A DNA stretch of 64,000 nt from Ruegeria atlantica (GCF_013032455.1 NZ_WQCF01000011.1:44690-108689), one strand, 5' to 3'; positions 8,884 through 17,994 are shown, counted from the stretch's first letter. Program-made: numbers and translations. Notes: generated from the letters alone by a model not told the origin.

Positions 8884-9776
8884 AGCGTAGCAGCAATGCC
8901 TTCGATCCGTTCGCGCAACCAGCGATGGGCCGGGTCGTTTGCTGAACGCTGATGCCAGACCATGTAGATTGAGACCGGCTCACACTCGAATGGCAGTGGT
9001 GTGCAATCCAGGGCCGCCAGCGGACCTTGTTTCATCAGCGCCGTATCGGTTGAGATCAAGTCGCTTCCTTTCACAAAGGACGGGATGGCGTTGAAATGCG
9101 GCAGGGTGACGGTGGGTGGCCGGATCTGGTTCTGATCCACCCCTCGCATCACTGCACGAGAGCTGCGCCCGTCGGTGAAACGCACCTCGACATGTTCGGT
9201 CTGGCAATAGCTCTGCCAACTGTCCGGCGGCTTGCGCTGGTCGGCGTCGTAAAAAATCATCAGCGGACTGACCAGTATACGTTTCTGGAAGATGTCCGGC
9301 CCGTCCGGTGGCAGTGGGGTCAGCATCAGCTGGCACCGATCGCTGCGCAACAGATCAGGGTCTGGGACACCTGATGGAATAAAGCCCAGCCGCAATCGCA
9401 CGCCTTCGCTCCGCAGCGCATGCAGCAACGGTGGAAAGATCAATTCACGCGGCATGTCGTTGGTAGCGATCTGGACGCTGATCTCTTCGGCTTGCGGGTC
9501 AAACGGGCGGTCATCGGTCAGCGCTCGCATCCCGTCCAAAACGCGCTGGACCGGTTCTTTTAGCGACAAGGCGCGCTCGGTCGGTGTTAGCCCCTGGCCC
9601 GAACGCACAAACAACGGGTCACCCAGCACCTGTCGTAGCTTGGCAAGGGTGTGGCTGATCGCCGATTGGGTCACGCCCAGCCGGTCGGCGGCCTTTGAGA
9701 CCGAGTTTTCCTCGAGGATCGTCAGAAAGGTGCGCAGGACTTTGCCGTCCATGTCAGTGAAATCAGTTTTTCTCAT
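8880..9776 (-). CDS. LysR-family regulator, divergent from the reductive dehalogenase
   Basis: A 298-residue LysR protein with the NodD/PcaQ-like N-terminus DGKVLRTFLTILEENSVSKA and helix-turn-helix GVTQSAISHTLAKLRQVLGDPLFVR. The effector domain follows. It is transcribed away from the dehalogenase gene across a 75-bp gap that holds a perfect 12-bp palindrome. This arrangement is usual for a LysR activator of the neighbouring gene, so an aromatic or halogenated effector is plausible but inferred. ATG codons at 9776 and 9752 are both possible starts. Confidence 0.9.
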   Translation of the reverse strand: MRKTDFTDMDGKVLRTFLTILEENSVSKAADRLGVTQSAISHTLAKLRQVLGDPLFVRSGQGLTPTERALSLKEPVQRVLDGMRALTDDRPFDPQAEEISVQIATNDMPRELIFPPLLHALRSEGVRLRLGFIPSGVPDPDLLRSDRCQLMLTPLPPDGPDIFQKRILVSPLMIFYDADQRKPPDSWQSYCQTEHVEVRFTDGRSSRAVMRGVDQNQIRPPTVTLPHFNAIPSFVKGSDLISTDTALMKQGPLAALDCTPLPFECEPVSIYMVWHQRSANDPAHRWLRERIEGIAATL

Positions 9777-9783
9777 ATCAACT

Positions 9784-9795
9784 ATGACTAGTCAT
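9784..9795. promoter_or_regulatory. Palindromic operator candidate for the dehalogenase gene
   Basis: ATGACTAGTCAT is a perfect 12-bp palindrome placed 7 bp upstream of the LysR start and 56 bp upstream of the dehalogenase start. Its position in the divergent promoter region suggests the LysR binding site. The assignment comes from position and symmetry only. Confidence 0.45.
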
Positions 9796-9851
9796 GAATG
9801 GATTTACTGTCCACGACGCATTAGGTGATATTCATCATCAGGAGGCACGCG

Positions 9852-12800
9852 ATGGGAATCCGCTTTTTCTCGGACAAAAACCGGCCGGTTCACATGGGCC
9901 GATATCCTCTGGAGCGGTTGGCGCGGCAACCCGATATGCCGGACTTGTCCTCGGTCGTGCCGATGCCTGAACTAAGTTTCCGACGCCCCAAACACCCCGA
10001 AAGCATCGTCAATGCGATGGGTGAGTTTCAGGCGATGATGGACACTATCCGCGATGGATTCGTGAATCCTGCGGTCTCGGAAATTCCTGCAGACCCTTTG
10101 GAGCGCGCCAATCATCTGAAGGCATTTGGATATTTCAATGATGCGTCGATGATGGGCTGTGGCTCTTTACCGATTGAGGCGCTGTTGCCTGAGCCTCGTC
10201 GTAATCCCGATATCGACCGTCTGGCCCACGCGTTGAAAACGCGCCAGACCAAGACGTTGGCTTCGGGGATAGACCTGATCATGGCCGACCTGAAAGAAAG
10301 CATGGAGGCCGCGCCCAAACCAATGGGCACGCATCGCCATGCCATTGTCTTTCTGTACGAACACAACCGCGACCCCGAGCCGGGTGAACCAGGTGCGGAT
10401 TGGATCATGGGCGCGCAGGATCACCGCGTCTGTTTGCTGGCCACAGAGAATGCGGTGGTAATTGCCAACTATATCCGCTTGTTGGGTTTCGATGCGCGGG
10501 CACATACGGCGATGTCTTCCGAAGTTGATCTAGGGCGGCTGGCTGTTGCTGCAGGGCTGGCCTCGGTCGAGGGCGACGACTTGGTGGCTCCGTGGCTGGG
10601 TAAACGATTTGGTCTGGCGGCAGTGACGACCGAGTTGGAAATCGCGCATGACCGACCCCTGCGCCCCATGGCGCAACAACCGTGGTTCCGTACGCGCGGC
10701 CCGGCATGGTGGCTGGGTACGGGCTTTGCCAAAAATGCGCTGAACCGCGACCCCTATGCCAAGCGCCGTTACGTGGATGGGGCGCACCCGTTCGAAAAGC
10801 TTAAGCGCGTCGAGGATCCAACCACGTATATCGACGAAGAAAACGTCGCCCGGGTTCCGAAGCGGGCAGATATGTTTGCACGGGCTCAGTTCGGGGACAT
10901 GGGTAAATCACTGCAGGACGCAGCCAAGGGTGGGTATTACGTGCGCAAGGCTGCCCCTAGCTGTGCGCAGCGTCGCGCGCTGGGCGCGTTTGTGCTGCTG
11001 CAGGATGGCGAGAGTGCGAATGTTGCGCCGCAGTCCGATGCGGCGCGCAATGCCGCGAGTATCAAGGCCGCGAGCTATTTTTTGGGTGTCGATGCGGTGG
11101 GGCTCAGCCGTTGTCCTGAATGGGCATGGTATTCTCACGATGCGACGGGAGAAGAGATCACGCCGCCTCATGACCAAGCCATCAGCATGATCATCGATCA
11201 GGGTTATGAAACGATGGAGGGCGCCAGCGGCGACGACTGGATCAGCGTCGCCCAGTCGATGCGCGCCTATCTGCGCTTTTCCCTACTGGGCGGGGTGATC
11301 GCGCAGCAGATCCGCAATCTCGGCTACAAGGCCAAGGCGCATACGGTGATGGATGGCGAAGTGCTGCAGCCCCCGCTGTTGCTGTTGTCCGGGCTGGGTG
11401 AGGTCAGCCGGATCGGCGAGGTGATCCTGAACCCCTATCTCGGCCCGCGTCTGAAATCCGGTGCGGTGACGACGGATATGCCGATTGCGCACGACAAGCC
11501 GATTGATTTTGGTCTGCAGAGCTTTTGCGAAAGCTGCAACAAATGCGCGCGCGAATGCCCCTCGGGGGCGATCACAGCCGGGCCGAAGCTGATGTTCAAC
11601 GGCTATGAGATTTGGAAATCGGACAGCCAGAAATGCGCGACGTATCGGGTAACGACACCCGGAGGCGCAATGTGTGGGCGGTGCATGAAAACCTGCCCGT
11701 GGAACCTTGAAGGTATCTTCAAGGAGCGCCCGTTCCGTTGGGCGGCGATGAACATTCCGTCCGCTGCACCTGCTTTGGCCCGGCTGGATGATGCTGTCGG
11801 GAATGGTGGGTTGAACGAGACCAAGAAATGGTGGTGGGATCTCGAGTTGCAGGCGGACGGAGCCTACAGACCCACCGCACACCCTTTGAATCGGCGCGGC
11901 CTGCAAACCGATCTGAATCTGAAATACGAAGACCAGACACTGGCGGTCTACCCTGCATACCTGGCCCCGCATCCGTGGCCCTATCCTTTTGCCATGGACC
12001 GCGAGGCCGGTATCGAGGCCTATCAGACGATGGTGACGGCCGAGGAATACAAGGCCCGCAAAACTGCCGGTGATATGTCGGTGATCCACCGTTACTACAT
12101 CGCGGGCGATGCGCCAGTGATACGGGTTGAGGTGACCAAAGTAGATAAGATGGCGGCTGATGTGACCAAATACGAATTCTCGGCCCTCGACGGTGCGCCT
12201 TTGCCGGACTGGACGGCAGGGGCCCATCTGGATGTGCTGGTCGCACCGGAATTCCTGCGTCAGTATTCCATGTCCGGCGATCCGTCGGATCGGGCGACCT
12301 ATCAGATCGGGGTACTGCGCGAGGATGAGGGGCGCGGGGGTTCGGCGCTTTTGCACCGCATCTTTAATGAAGGGCGCAAGGTATTCATCTCGAAACCCAT
12401 CAATCATTTCGAGCTGGATGAGACTGCGACCAAGACCTTCTTGATGGGTGGCGGGATCGGCATCACTCCGATGATCGCTTTTGCCCACCGCCTGCACACG
12501 CTGGGAAAACAGTTTGAGCTGCATTATTCTGCCAGCACCCGCGCCAGTGCTGGGTATTTGGCCGATCTGGCGTCAGCGCCTTGGACGGATCACGTACACT
12601 ACCATTTCTCGGACGAGGGCACGCGAGCAGATTTGGACAATATTCTAAAGGGTTATCAGGACGGCTGGCACATTTATACCTGCGGGCCGGATCGTTATAT
12701 GGACGGCGTGATGCAGGCCGCATTACGGCAGGGATTCCCCGAAGAGGCGCGGCATCTGGAGTATTTCTCGGTTCCCGAGCAGCCCGAGTATGAGAACCAT

Positions 12801-13064
12801 CCGTTCACGTTAAGGCTGGCAAACTCCGGTCGTGAGTTGACCGTTCCTGCAGATAAGGACGCTGCACAGGTGCTGACAGAGGCCGGAATTCAGGTGGATG
12901 TGAAATGCTCCGATGGTATCTGTGGGGTCTGTAAATGTGGCGTGATATCAGGCGAAGTCGACCATCGCGATTTCGTTCTTTCGAACAAGCAACGCGAGGG
13001 CGCGATGATCCTTTGTCAAAGCCGCGCGGCGCAACCGAACGGTGTGATCGAAATCGACCTCTGA
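9852..13064 (+). CDS. Reductive dehalogenase fused to NAD(P)H-type flavin/2Fe-2S reductase
   Basis: A 1070-residue cytoplasmic fusion. Residues about 1-640 are a cobalamin-dependent reductive dehalogenase with both iron-sulfur signatures: Cys559/562/565/569 in CESCNKCAREC, and Cys595-X12-Cys608-X2-Cys611-X3-Cys615. Residues about 750-970 resemble a ferredoxin-reductase module (RQYSMSG, GGGIGITPMIA, YTCGPDRYMDGV). A plant-type [2Fe-2S] domain with Cys1019/1024/1027/1055 ends the protein. No Tat signal is seen, unlike in respiratory RdhA. The layout matches the catabolic BhbA type known for brominated hydroxybenzoates, so it should remove halogen reductively with electrons from NAD(P)H. The ATG at 9852 has an AGGAGG site. 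The substrate is unknown; a haloaromatic is inferred. Confidence 0.9.
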   Translation: MGIRFFSDKNRPVHMGRYPLERLARQPDMPDLSSVVPMPELSFRRPKHPESIVNAMGEFQAMMDTIRDGFVNPAVSEIPADPLERANHLKAFGYFNDASMMGCGSLPIEALLPEPRRNPDIDRLAHALKTRQTKTLASGIDLIMADLKESMEAAPKPMGTHRHAIVFLYEHNRDPEPGEPGADWIMGAQDHRVCLLATENAVVIANYIRLLGFDARAHTAMSSEVDLGRLAVAAGLASVEGDDLVAPWLGKRFGLAAVTTELEIAHDRPLRPMAQQPWFRTRGPAWWLGTGFAKNALNRDPYAKRRYVDGAHPFEKLKRVEDPTTYIDEENVARVPKRADMFARAQFGDMGKSLQDAAKGGYYVRKAAPSCAQRRALGAFVLLQDGESANVAPQSDAARNAASIKAASYFLGVDAVGLSRCPEWAWYSHDATGEEITPPHDQAISMIIDQGYETMEGASGDDWISVAQSMRAYLRFSLLGGVIAQQIRNLGYKAKAHTVMDGEVLQPPLLLLSGLGEVSRIGEVILNPYLGPRLKSGAVTTDMPIAHDKPIDFGLQSFCESCNKCARECPSGAITAGPKLMFNGYEIWKSDSQKCATYRVTTPGGAMCGRCMKTCPWNLEGIFKERPFRWAAMNIPSAAPALARLDDAVGNGGLNETKKWWWDLELQADGAYRPTAHPLNRRGLQTDLNLKYEDQTLAVYPAYLAPHPWPYPFAMDREAGIEAYQTMVTAEEYKARKTAGDMSVIHRYYIAGDAPVIRVEVTKVDKMAADVTKYEFSALDGAPLPDWTAGAHLDVLVAPEFLRQYSMSGDPSDRATYQIGVLREDEGRGGSALLHRIFNEGRKVFISKPINHFELDETATKTFLMGGGIGITPMIAFAHRLHTLGKQFELHYSASTRASAGYLADLASAPWTDHVHYHFSDEGTRADLDNILKGYQDGWHIYTCGPDRYMDGVMQAALRQGFPEEARHLEYFSVPEQPEYENHPFTLRLANSGRELTVPADKDAAQVLTEAGIQVDVKCSDGICGVCKCGVISGEVDHRDFVLSNKQREGAMILCQSRAAQPNGVIEIDL

Positions 13065-13191
13065 AATAAGGTCTGGAAACGACACCGGATAACGCAAAAA
13101 TTGGTCGTTCCAGCCATGGACGCCGGTATGCTGCTGCACTAACGTCCCCTTCGAACCCAGTGAATCCTGATCAACAGGTGCGAGGTATTTC

Positions 13192-14058
13192 ATGGATTAT
13201 CACAGCCCCGCCAGCTTTGCCGAAGCCTCGGCGCTGGCAGCAAACGCAACGGGCATTACTCGGTTTCTAGCGGGGGGCACGGATGTTCTGGTGCAACTGC
13301 GCTCGGAACTGGTGACACCCGATACGTTGATCGACATCAAAAAGATCGACGGTGTACGCGATATTACACGTAATCCCGATGGCAGTTGGACGCTGGGCGT
13401 TGCTACCACCGGTGCCGAGATGAGCGAACATCCCGATCTTGGTCGCGACTGGCCAGGCGTGGTCGAGGCGATGGACCTGATCGGTTCGACCCAGGTCCAG
13501 GGCCGTGCGACTCTGACTGGCAACCTTTGCAATGGCTCTCCGGCGGCGGATTCGGTGCCTGCTATGGTGGCAGCGGGCGTGACGGTTACGGTGACCGGCC
13601 CAGAGGGTGACCGAGAAGTGGCCGTAAAAGATATTCCGACCGGACCCGGCAAGACGTCCTTGGAGAAGGGTGAGGTGGTCTCGGCCGTCAACATCCCCGC
13701 GCGGGGTGAGAATGGCGGCGACGCCTACCTGCGGTTCATTCCACGGACCGAGATGGACATCGCTGTGGTCGGCGTTGGCGTGAACTTGCGTCTGGACGGC
13801 GATACCATCACCGAGGCCCGCGTTTCGCTGGGCGCTGTGGCGCCGACCGTTCTGCTGGACGAAGACTGTGCCAAGGCCATCATTGGAAGCACGCTGGATG
13901 ATGCCGCGCTGGACGCCTTGGCCGCTGCCGCATCCGCCGCCTGTAACCCGATCGACGACAAGCGCGGCACGATCGCATTCCGCACCGAGGTTGCTGGCGT
14001 TCTGGCCAAACGCGCCGCCAAAATCGCCTATGCCCGTGCCAAGGGAGAGCAAGCATGA
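13192..14058 (+). CDS. Molybdenum hydroxylase, FAD-binding medium subunit
   Basis: A 288-residue FAD subunit of the xanthine oxidase family (CoxM-like). It shows the FAD motif FLAGGTDVLVQLR near residue 25 and ATLTGNLCNGSPAADSVPA near residue 105. It would pass electrons from the iron-sulfur subunit to the acceptor. It has no 4Fe-4S insertion, so it is not the beta subunit of 4-hydroxybenzoyl-CoA reductase. It starts 127 bp after the dehalogenase gene and overlaps the next gene by ATGA. Order, strand and overlaps indicate one operon of medium, small and large subunits and the carrier protein. Confidence 0.92.
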   Translation: MDYHSPASFAEASALAANATGITRFLAGGTDVLVQLRSELVTPDTLIDIKKIDGVRDITRNPDGSWTLGVATTGAEMSEHPDLGRDWPGVVEAMDLIGSTQVQGRATLTGNLCNGSPAADSVPAMVAAGVTVTVTGPEGDREVAVKDIPTGPGKTSLEKGEVVSAVNIPARGENGGDAYLRFIPRTEMDIAVVGVGVNLRLDGDTITEARVSLGAVAPTVLLDEDCAKAIIGSTLDDAALDALAAAASAACNPIDDKRGTIAFRTEVAGVLAKRAAKIAYARAKGEQA

Positions 14059-14534
14059 GCAAGTTCCATGTATCCACCACCGTGAACGGTGACGCGGTTG
14101 AATATCTTTGCGATCCGCGCGAAACCCTGCTGGACTGTCTGCGCGACAAGTTGAACCTGACCGGCGCGAAAGAGGGCTGCGGTACCGGTGACTGCGGCGC
14201 GTGCTCGGTCACCGTCGATGGTCGTCTGGTCTGTTCCTGTCTGATGCTGGGGGTCGAGGCCGAGGGCAAGACCATCGAAACCGTCGAGGGTATCGCGGAT
14301 GGCGACGTTCTGCATCCACTGCAGAAGAAGTTCATCGAACTCGCCGCGCTGCAATGCGGTATCTGCACGCCGGGGATTCTGGTTGCGGCCAAGTCGCTGT
14401 TGGAGAAAAACCCCAACCCGACCGAGGAGGAAACTCGGTACTGGCTGGCAGGAAACCTCTGCCGCTGCACCGGTTATGACAAGATCATTCGCGCCGTCAT
14501 GGAAACGGCCGAAGAACTGCGGGAGGCGTCATAA
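14055..14534 (+). CDS. Molybdenum hydroxylase, [2Fe-2S] small subunit
   Basis: A 159-residue two-cluster iron-sulfur subunit. The plant-type cluster is bound by Cys42, Cys47, Cys50 and Cys62, and the second cluster by Cys101, Cys104, Cys136 and Cys138 in QCGICTPG and LCRCTGYD. It relays electrons from the molybdenum site to FAD. Length and motif spacing are standard for the family (CoxS, HcrC, XdhA-like small chains). It overlaps both neighbours (ATGA with the medium subunit, one base with the large subunit), which supports balanced expression. Confidence 0.95.
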   Translation: MSKFHVSTTVNGDAVEYLCDPRETLLDCLRDKLNLTGAKEGCGTGDCGACSVTVDGRLVCSCLMLGVEAEGKTIETVEGIADGDVLHPLQKKFIELAALQCGICTPGILVAAKSLLEKNPNPTEEETRYWLAGNLCRCTGYDKIIRAVMETAEELREAS

Positions 14535-16789
14535 TGGCTCTGGACGATCGCAAATCGGAATTCACTTTCGTTGGTACGCGCCCGGATCGCCCGGACGGGT
14601 TGGACAAGGTCACAGGCCGCGCCAAGTTTGGGGCCGATGTTTCGGCGCCGGGAATGCTGCATGGCGCGATCCTGCGTTCGCCTCACGCCCACGCACGGAT
14701 CGTCAAAATCGACACATCGAAGGCCGAGGCACAAAAGGATGTCAAAGCCGTTGTGACACGCGCGGATTTCGCCGAAGTGCCGTTCAAACCCGGTCTGGAA
14801 GGCGAGTTCTGGAACGTGCTGGAAAACGTCATGGCCGGGGAAAAGGCTCTGTATGACGGGCACGCGGTCGCGGCTGTGGCAGCGACGTCTGCTCTGGCGG
14901 CGCGCGATGCGCTGAAGCTGATCGAGGTCGAGTACGAAGCATTGCCGCACGTCACTGATGTGGACAAGGCAATGTCCCCGGACGCGCCGATCATTCGTGA
15001 AGGCGCAGCGGATTATTCCGTGCCCGAAGGCATGCACCCGAACGTCGTGCGCTATCATGAAAGCGGTCATGGCGACGTTGAGGCAGGGTTCGCCGAGGCT
15101 GATCTGGTCATCGAAGACAGCTTTGTTACCGAAGCAACCCATCAGGGTTACATCGAGCCCCACGCCTGTCTGGGCATGCTGGGCAATGACGGCAAGGGTG
15201 AGCTGTGGTGCACCACACAAGGCCATTGGATCGCGCAGAAAACCTGTGCGGCCTTGTTGGGCATCGAGACCTCGCAACTGCGCGTCACGGCATCGGAGAT
15301 TGGCGGCGGCTTCGGCGGCAAGACAACCGTTTTCATCGAACCCGTCGCGCTGGCACTGAGCCGCAAGGCTAACCGCCCCGTGAAGCTGGTCATGACGCGG
15401 TCCGAGGTGTTCCGGGCGACCGGCCCGACCGCCTCGGCCTCGATGGATATCAAGATTGGCATGAAGAATGACGGTACGATCACCGCGGCGCGTGGCGAAT
15501 TCCGGCTGCAAGGCGGTGCGTTTCCGGGGGCTCCGGGTGATTTCACAGCGATGTGCGCCTTTGCGGCGTACAATCTGACCAATGTCAAACAGATCGGCTA
15601 TGACGTCATGGCCAACCGCCCGAAGCAAGCTGCCTATCGGGCACCCGGTGCGCCGATGGGGGCCTTTGCCGTTGAGTCGGTCATCGACGAGATGTGTAAA
15701 AAGCTGGGCCTGGACCCCATCGACGTCCGCCTGAAAAACGCAGCGCACGAAGGCACCAAAGCCAGCTATGGCCCGCGGTACGAGCGTATTGGCTTGGTCG
15801 AAACGCTTGAAGCCGCCAAGGCGCATCCGCATTACTCGGCCCCGCTGAAGCCAGGGCAGGGGCGCGGGATCTCCTGCGGGTTCTGGTTCAACCACGGCGG
15901 CGAGACGTCGGTGTCGCTGGCCCTGTCCGAGGATGGCTCGGCCCAGTTGATGGTTGGTACGCCGGATATCGGTGGTTCCCGCGCGTCGATGGCGCTGATG
16001 GCGGCCGAGGTCCTTGGCATTCCCTATGAGAACATCCGCGTCACCATCGCCGATACCGCGACGCTGGGCTACAACGACGTCAGCCACGGCAGTCGCGTGA
16101 CTTACGCGTCGGGCCTAGCGACCATCAAGGCGGCCAAACACGCGGTTGAACGGTTGTGCGAACGGGCAGCGGCCAAATGGGGCATCCCGGTCGATGCGGT
16201 GAAATGGGAAAACGGCTGCGCGGTACCCTCGGGGCCCAACGCAGGTGACTTTGACCCGATGCCGGTGGCCGATATCACCGCCGATATGGGCGCAACCGGA
16301 GGTCCGATCTCGGGGCACTTCGAAGCTACCCCCGAAGGCGCAGGCGTGTCCTTCGGAACCCACATCGTTGATGCGGAGGTTGACCCCGAGACCGGTAAGA
16401 CTTCAGTTACGCGATACACTGTCATTCAGGACGCCGGAAAGGCCATCCACCCCACCTATGTGGAAGGTCAGTATCAGGGCGGTGCCGCGCAAGGTATCGG
16501 CTGGGCGCTGAACGAGGAATATATCTATGGCGAAGACGGTCGCCTGCAAAACTCGATCTTCCTCGACTACCGGATTCCCGTTGCCAGCGACCTGCCAATG
16601 ATCGACACAGTGATCGTCGAAGTGCCAAATCCCGGCCACCCGTTCGGTGTGCGTGGTGTCGGTGAGACGGGCATCGTGCCCCCTCTGGCCGCTATTGCTA
16701 ACGCTGTGTCACATGCGGCGGGCGTGCGAATGAAGCAACTGCCGATGTCACCGCCGCGCATTCTGGCCGCGCTGAAGGACAATGGTTGA
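14534..16789 (+). CDS. Molybdenum hydroxylase, catalytic large subunit
   Basis: A 751-residue molybdopterin subunit of the xanthine oxidase family. The cofactor motif GGGFGGK is near residue 258, and the catalytic Glu motif GVRGVGETGIVPP is near residue 710. The active-site loop reads AAYRAPGAP, not the Cu-binding VAYRCSFR of true CO dehydrogenase, so CO oxidation is ruled out. It should hydroxylate or oxidise an aromatic, N-heterocyclic or aldehyde substrate with water as the oxygen source. Position next to the dehalogenase suggests a shared haloaromatic pathway, which is inference. Confidence 0.92.
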   Translation: MALDDRKSEFTFVGTRPDRPDGLDKVTGRAKFGADVSAPGMLHGAILRSPHAHARIVKIDTSKAEAQKDVKAVVTRADFAEVPFKPGLEGEFWNVLENVMAGEKALYDGHAVAAVAATSALAARDALKLIEVEYEALPHVTDVDKAMSPDAPIIREGAADYSVPEGMHPNVVRYHESGHGDVEAGFAEADLVIEDSFVTEATHQGYIEPHACLGMLGNDGKGELWCTTQGHWIAQKTCAALLGIETSQLRVTASEIGGGFGGKTTVFIEPVALALSRKANRPVKLVMTRSEVFRATGPTASASMDIKIGMKNDGTITAARGEFRLQGGAFPGAPGDFTAMCAFAAYNLTNVKQIGYDVMANRPKQAAYRAPGAPMGAFAVESVIDEMCKKLGLDPIDVRLKNAAHEGTKASYGPRYERIGLVETLEAAKAHPHYSAPLKPGQGRGISCGFWFNHGGETSVSLALSEDGSAQLMVGTPDIGGSRASMALMAAEVLGIPYENIRVTIADTATLGYNDVSHGSRVTYASGLATIKAAKHAVERLCERAAAKWGIPVDAVKWENGCAVPSGPNAGDFDPMPVADITADMGATGGPISGHFEATPEGAGVSFGTHIVDAEVDPETGKTSVTRYTVIQDAGKAIHPTYVEGQYQGGAAQGIGWALNEEYIYGEDGRLQNSIFLDYRIPVASDLPMIDTVIVEVPNPGHPFGVRGVGETGIVPPLAAIANAVSHAAGVRMKQLPMSPPRILAALKDNG

Positions 16790-17027
16790 GGTCCATCTCT
16801 GGTCCGGTCTCCGATCGCTGACCGGGGGCCAGCAGGTGGTGGAGGTTGAGGCCAAAACCACCGGCGAATTGCTGCGTGCGCTGGTGCAGGCGCACCCGCA
16901 GTTGCAGGCCCCGATTGATGCAGGTGTTTCCATCGCCATTGATGGGCGCGTCATTGCCAGCGGTCTAACCGAACCAATTCCCGAAGGCAGCGAAATCTAT
17001 TTGATGCAACGCCTGAGGGGAGGTTAA
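16782..17027 (+). CDS. MoaD/ThiS-family sulfur carrier
   Basis: An 81-residue ubiquitin-fold protein ending in RLRGG. The terminal Gly-Gly is the site of thiocarboxylate formation in MoaD and ThiS. Internal motifs VEVEAKTTGELLRALVQ and VIASGLTEPIPEGSEIYL fit the fold. It overlaps the large-subunit gene by 8 bp, so it is translated with the hydroxylase. The likely role is sulfur delivery for the molybdenum cofactor or its sulfido ligand of this enzyme. A MoaD-like gene tied to one enzyme, away from moa genes, is unusual. Confidence 0.8.
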   Translation: MVEVHLWSGLRSLTGGQQVVEVEAKTTGELLRALVQAHPQLQAPIDAGVSIAIDGRVIASGLTEPIPEGSEIYLMQRLRGG

Positions 17028-17728
17028 GCCTCGGGCGTCCACGGCTCGCGCCCAACCATGCGATCAGCTTCGGCGGTGATGTCGTTCATGTGTTGCTGAA
17101 GGCTCTGACGCAGTTCTTCGACCTGCTCTTCGCTGGCTTTGCGGGGTACGGTTTCGGTCCATTCACGGCACAGAAACACGCCCTCATTCCGCCAGGGGCG
17201 CGGCATCAGCAGTCGATCCCATGTGCCTGCCTCACGACCATGCCGCGCTGAATATGTGATCCCGAACACCCGCTTGCCCGAAGAGCGCGCCCAGACCAGA
17301 GGCACAGTTTTGGACACCCTTTCGGGGCCACGGGGGCCATCTGCGGCGATGCCGATTGAGATGCCCTGTTTCATCTTGCCCAGCACCTCGCGCGACAGGG
17401 CGACATGGCGCTTCTTGCTGGCCATGGCAATCGTGTCCATGCCGAACAGCTGCTGCACCCTACCTACCATACTGCCGGCGCGTGCCGCCGAAGTAATCGA
17501 GCAGATGCGCCCTTTGTCCAGTGGAAAGAAATAAGGCGACTGTGCCAGTCTCTGATGCCACAGCACGACGATCACCGGTTCGCCCTGTTCGACCAACGCA
17601 TCCAGTTCATCATATCCAATGCGCTGCCACGTGGTGTTGCGGTTGACCATCCGAATATAGCTTGCAATCCGTCGCGCCACCCAGTTCAGGACGGCTTCGC
17701 TGTCTGCAATTTTCTTACGAATACTCAC
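17024..17728 (-). CDS. Lysophospholipid-acyltransferase-like protein (DUF374)
   Basis: A 234-residue DUF374 protein. It has IVVLWHQRLAQSPYFF near residue 57 and AADGPRGPERVSKT near residue 128, the pattern of LpxL-like acyltransferases that act on lipid A or other envelope lipids. It probably sits on the inner face of the membrane. The start appears to be GTG at 17728 with GAGGAT upstream. It converges on the carrier gene with a 4-bp overlap and is followed on the map by tRNA-Trp. The exact acceptor is unknown. Confidence 0.8.
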   Translation of the reverse strand: MSIRKKIADSEAVLNWVARRIASYIRMVNRNTTWQRIGYDELDALVEQGEPVIVVLWHQRLAQSPYFFPLDKGRICSITSAARAGSMVGRVQQLFGMDTIAMASKKRHVALSREVLGKMKQGISIGIAADGPRGPERVSKTVPLVWARSSGKRVFGITYSARHGREAGTWDRLLMPRPWRNEGVFLCREWTETVPRKASEEQVEELRQSLQQHMNDITAEADRMVGREPWTPEA

Positions 17729-17872
17729 GGATAGGGATCCTCGTACTGACCAAACCGTGTCTTATAGAACTCGACGCGGTGCGCAACTTGTTTGTCGGAT
17801 AGCATTAGTCGCGTGGAATCTGAAAAAGGCTCTTGAGTCCGCCGCGCGGCTGGCATATCTGAGGCGCACCTT

Positions 17873-17948
17873 AGGGGTATAGCTCAGTTGGTAGAGCGAC
17901 GGTCTCCAAAACCGTAGGTCGCGGGTTCGAACCCTGCTGCCCCTGCCA
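17873..17948 (+). tRNA. tRNA-Trp (CCA anticodon)
   Basis: A complete 76-nt cloverleaf: acceptor AGGGGTA pairs with TGCCCCT, the D arm is AGCTCAGTTGGTAGAGC, the anticodon loop is CTCCAAA with anticodon CCA, the T loop is TTCGAAC, and CCA is encoded. Its 3' part is the integration site of the element that follows, and the insertion leaves the tRNA intact. Confidence 0.97.
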
Positions 17949-17950
17949 TT
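17904..17950 (+). repeat. attL, 47-bp core shared with attR
   Basis: The 47 bases from the anticodon loop through the tRNA-Trp CCA plus ATT recur exactly at 42197-42243. Bases on both sides differ. This is the duplicated core expected of tyrosine-recombinase integration into a tRNA 3' end. Confidence 0.95.
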
Positions 17951-17994
17951 AAAATCAATCACTTACCTGGTATTACACGTGCTGACGTTCAAAA

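Noticed and set aside
13192..14058. 4-hydroxybenzoyl-CoA reductase beta subunit
   Set aside because: The extra 4Fe-4S insertion with its Cys residues is absent and the chain is short.
13192..16789. Aerobic CO dehydrogenase (coxMSL)
   Set aside because: The large subunit has AYRAPGAP where CoxL has the Cu-binding Cys loop, so only the family, not the CO activity, is supported.
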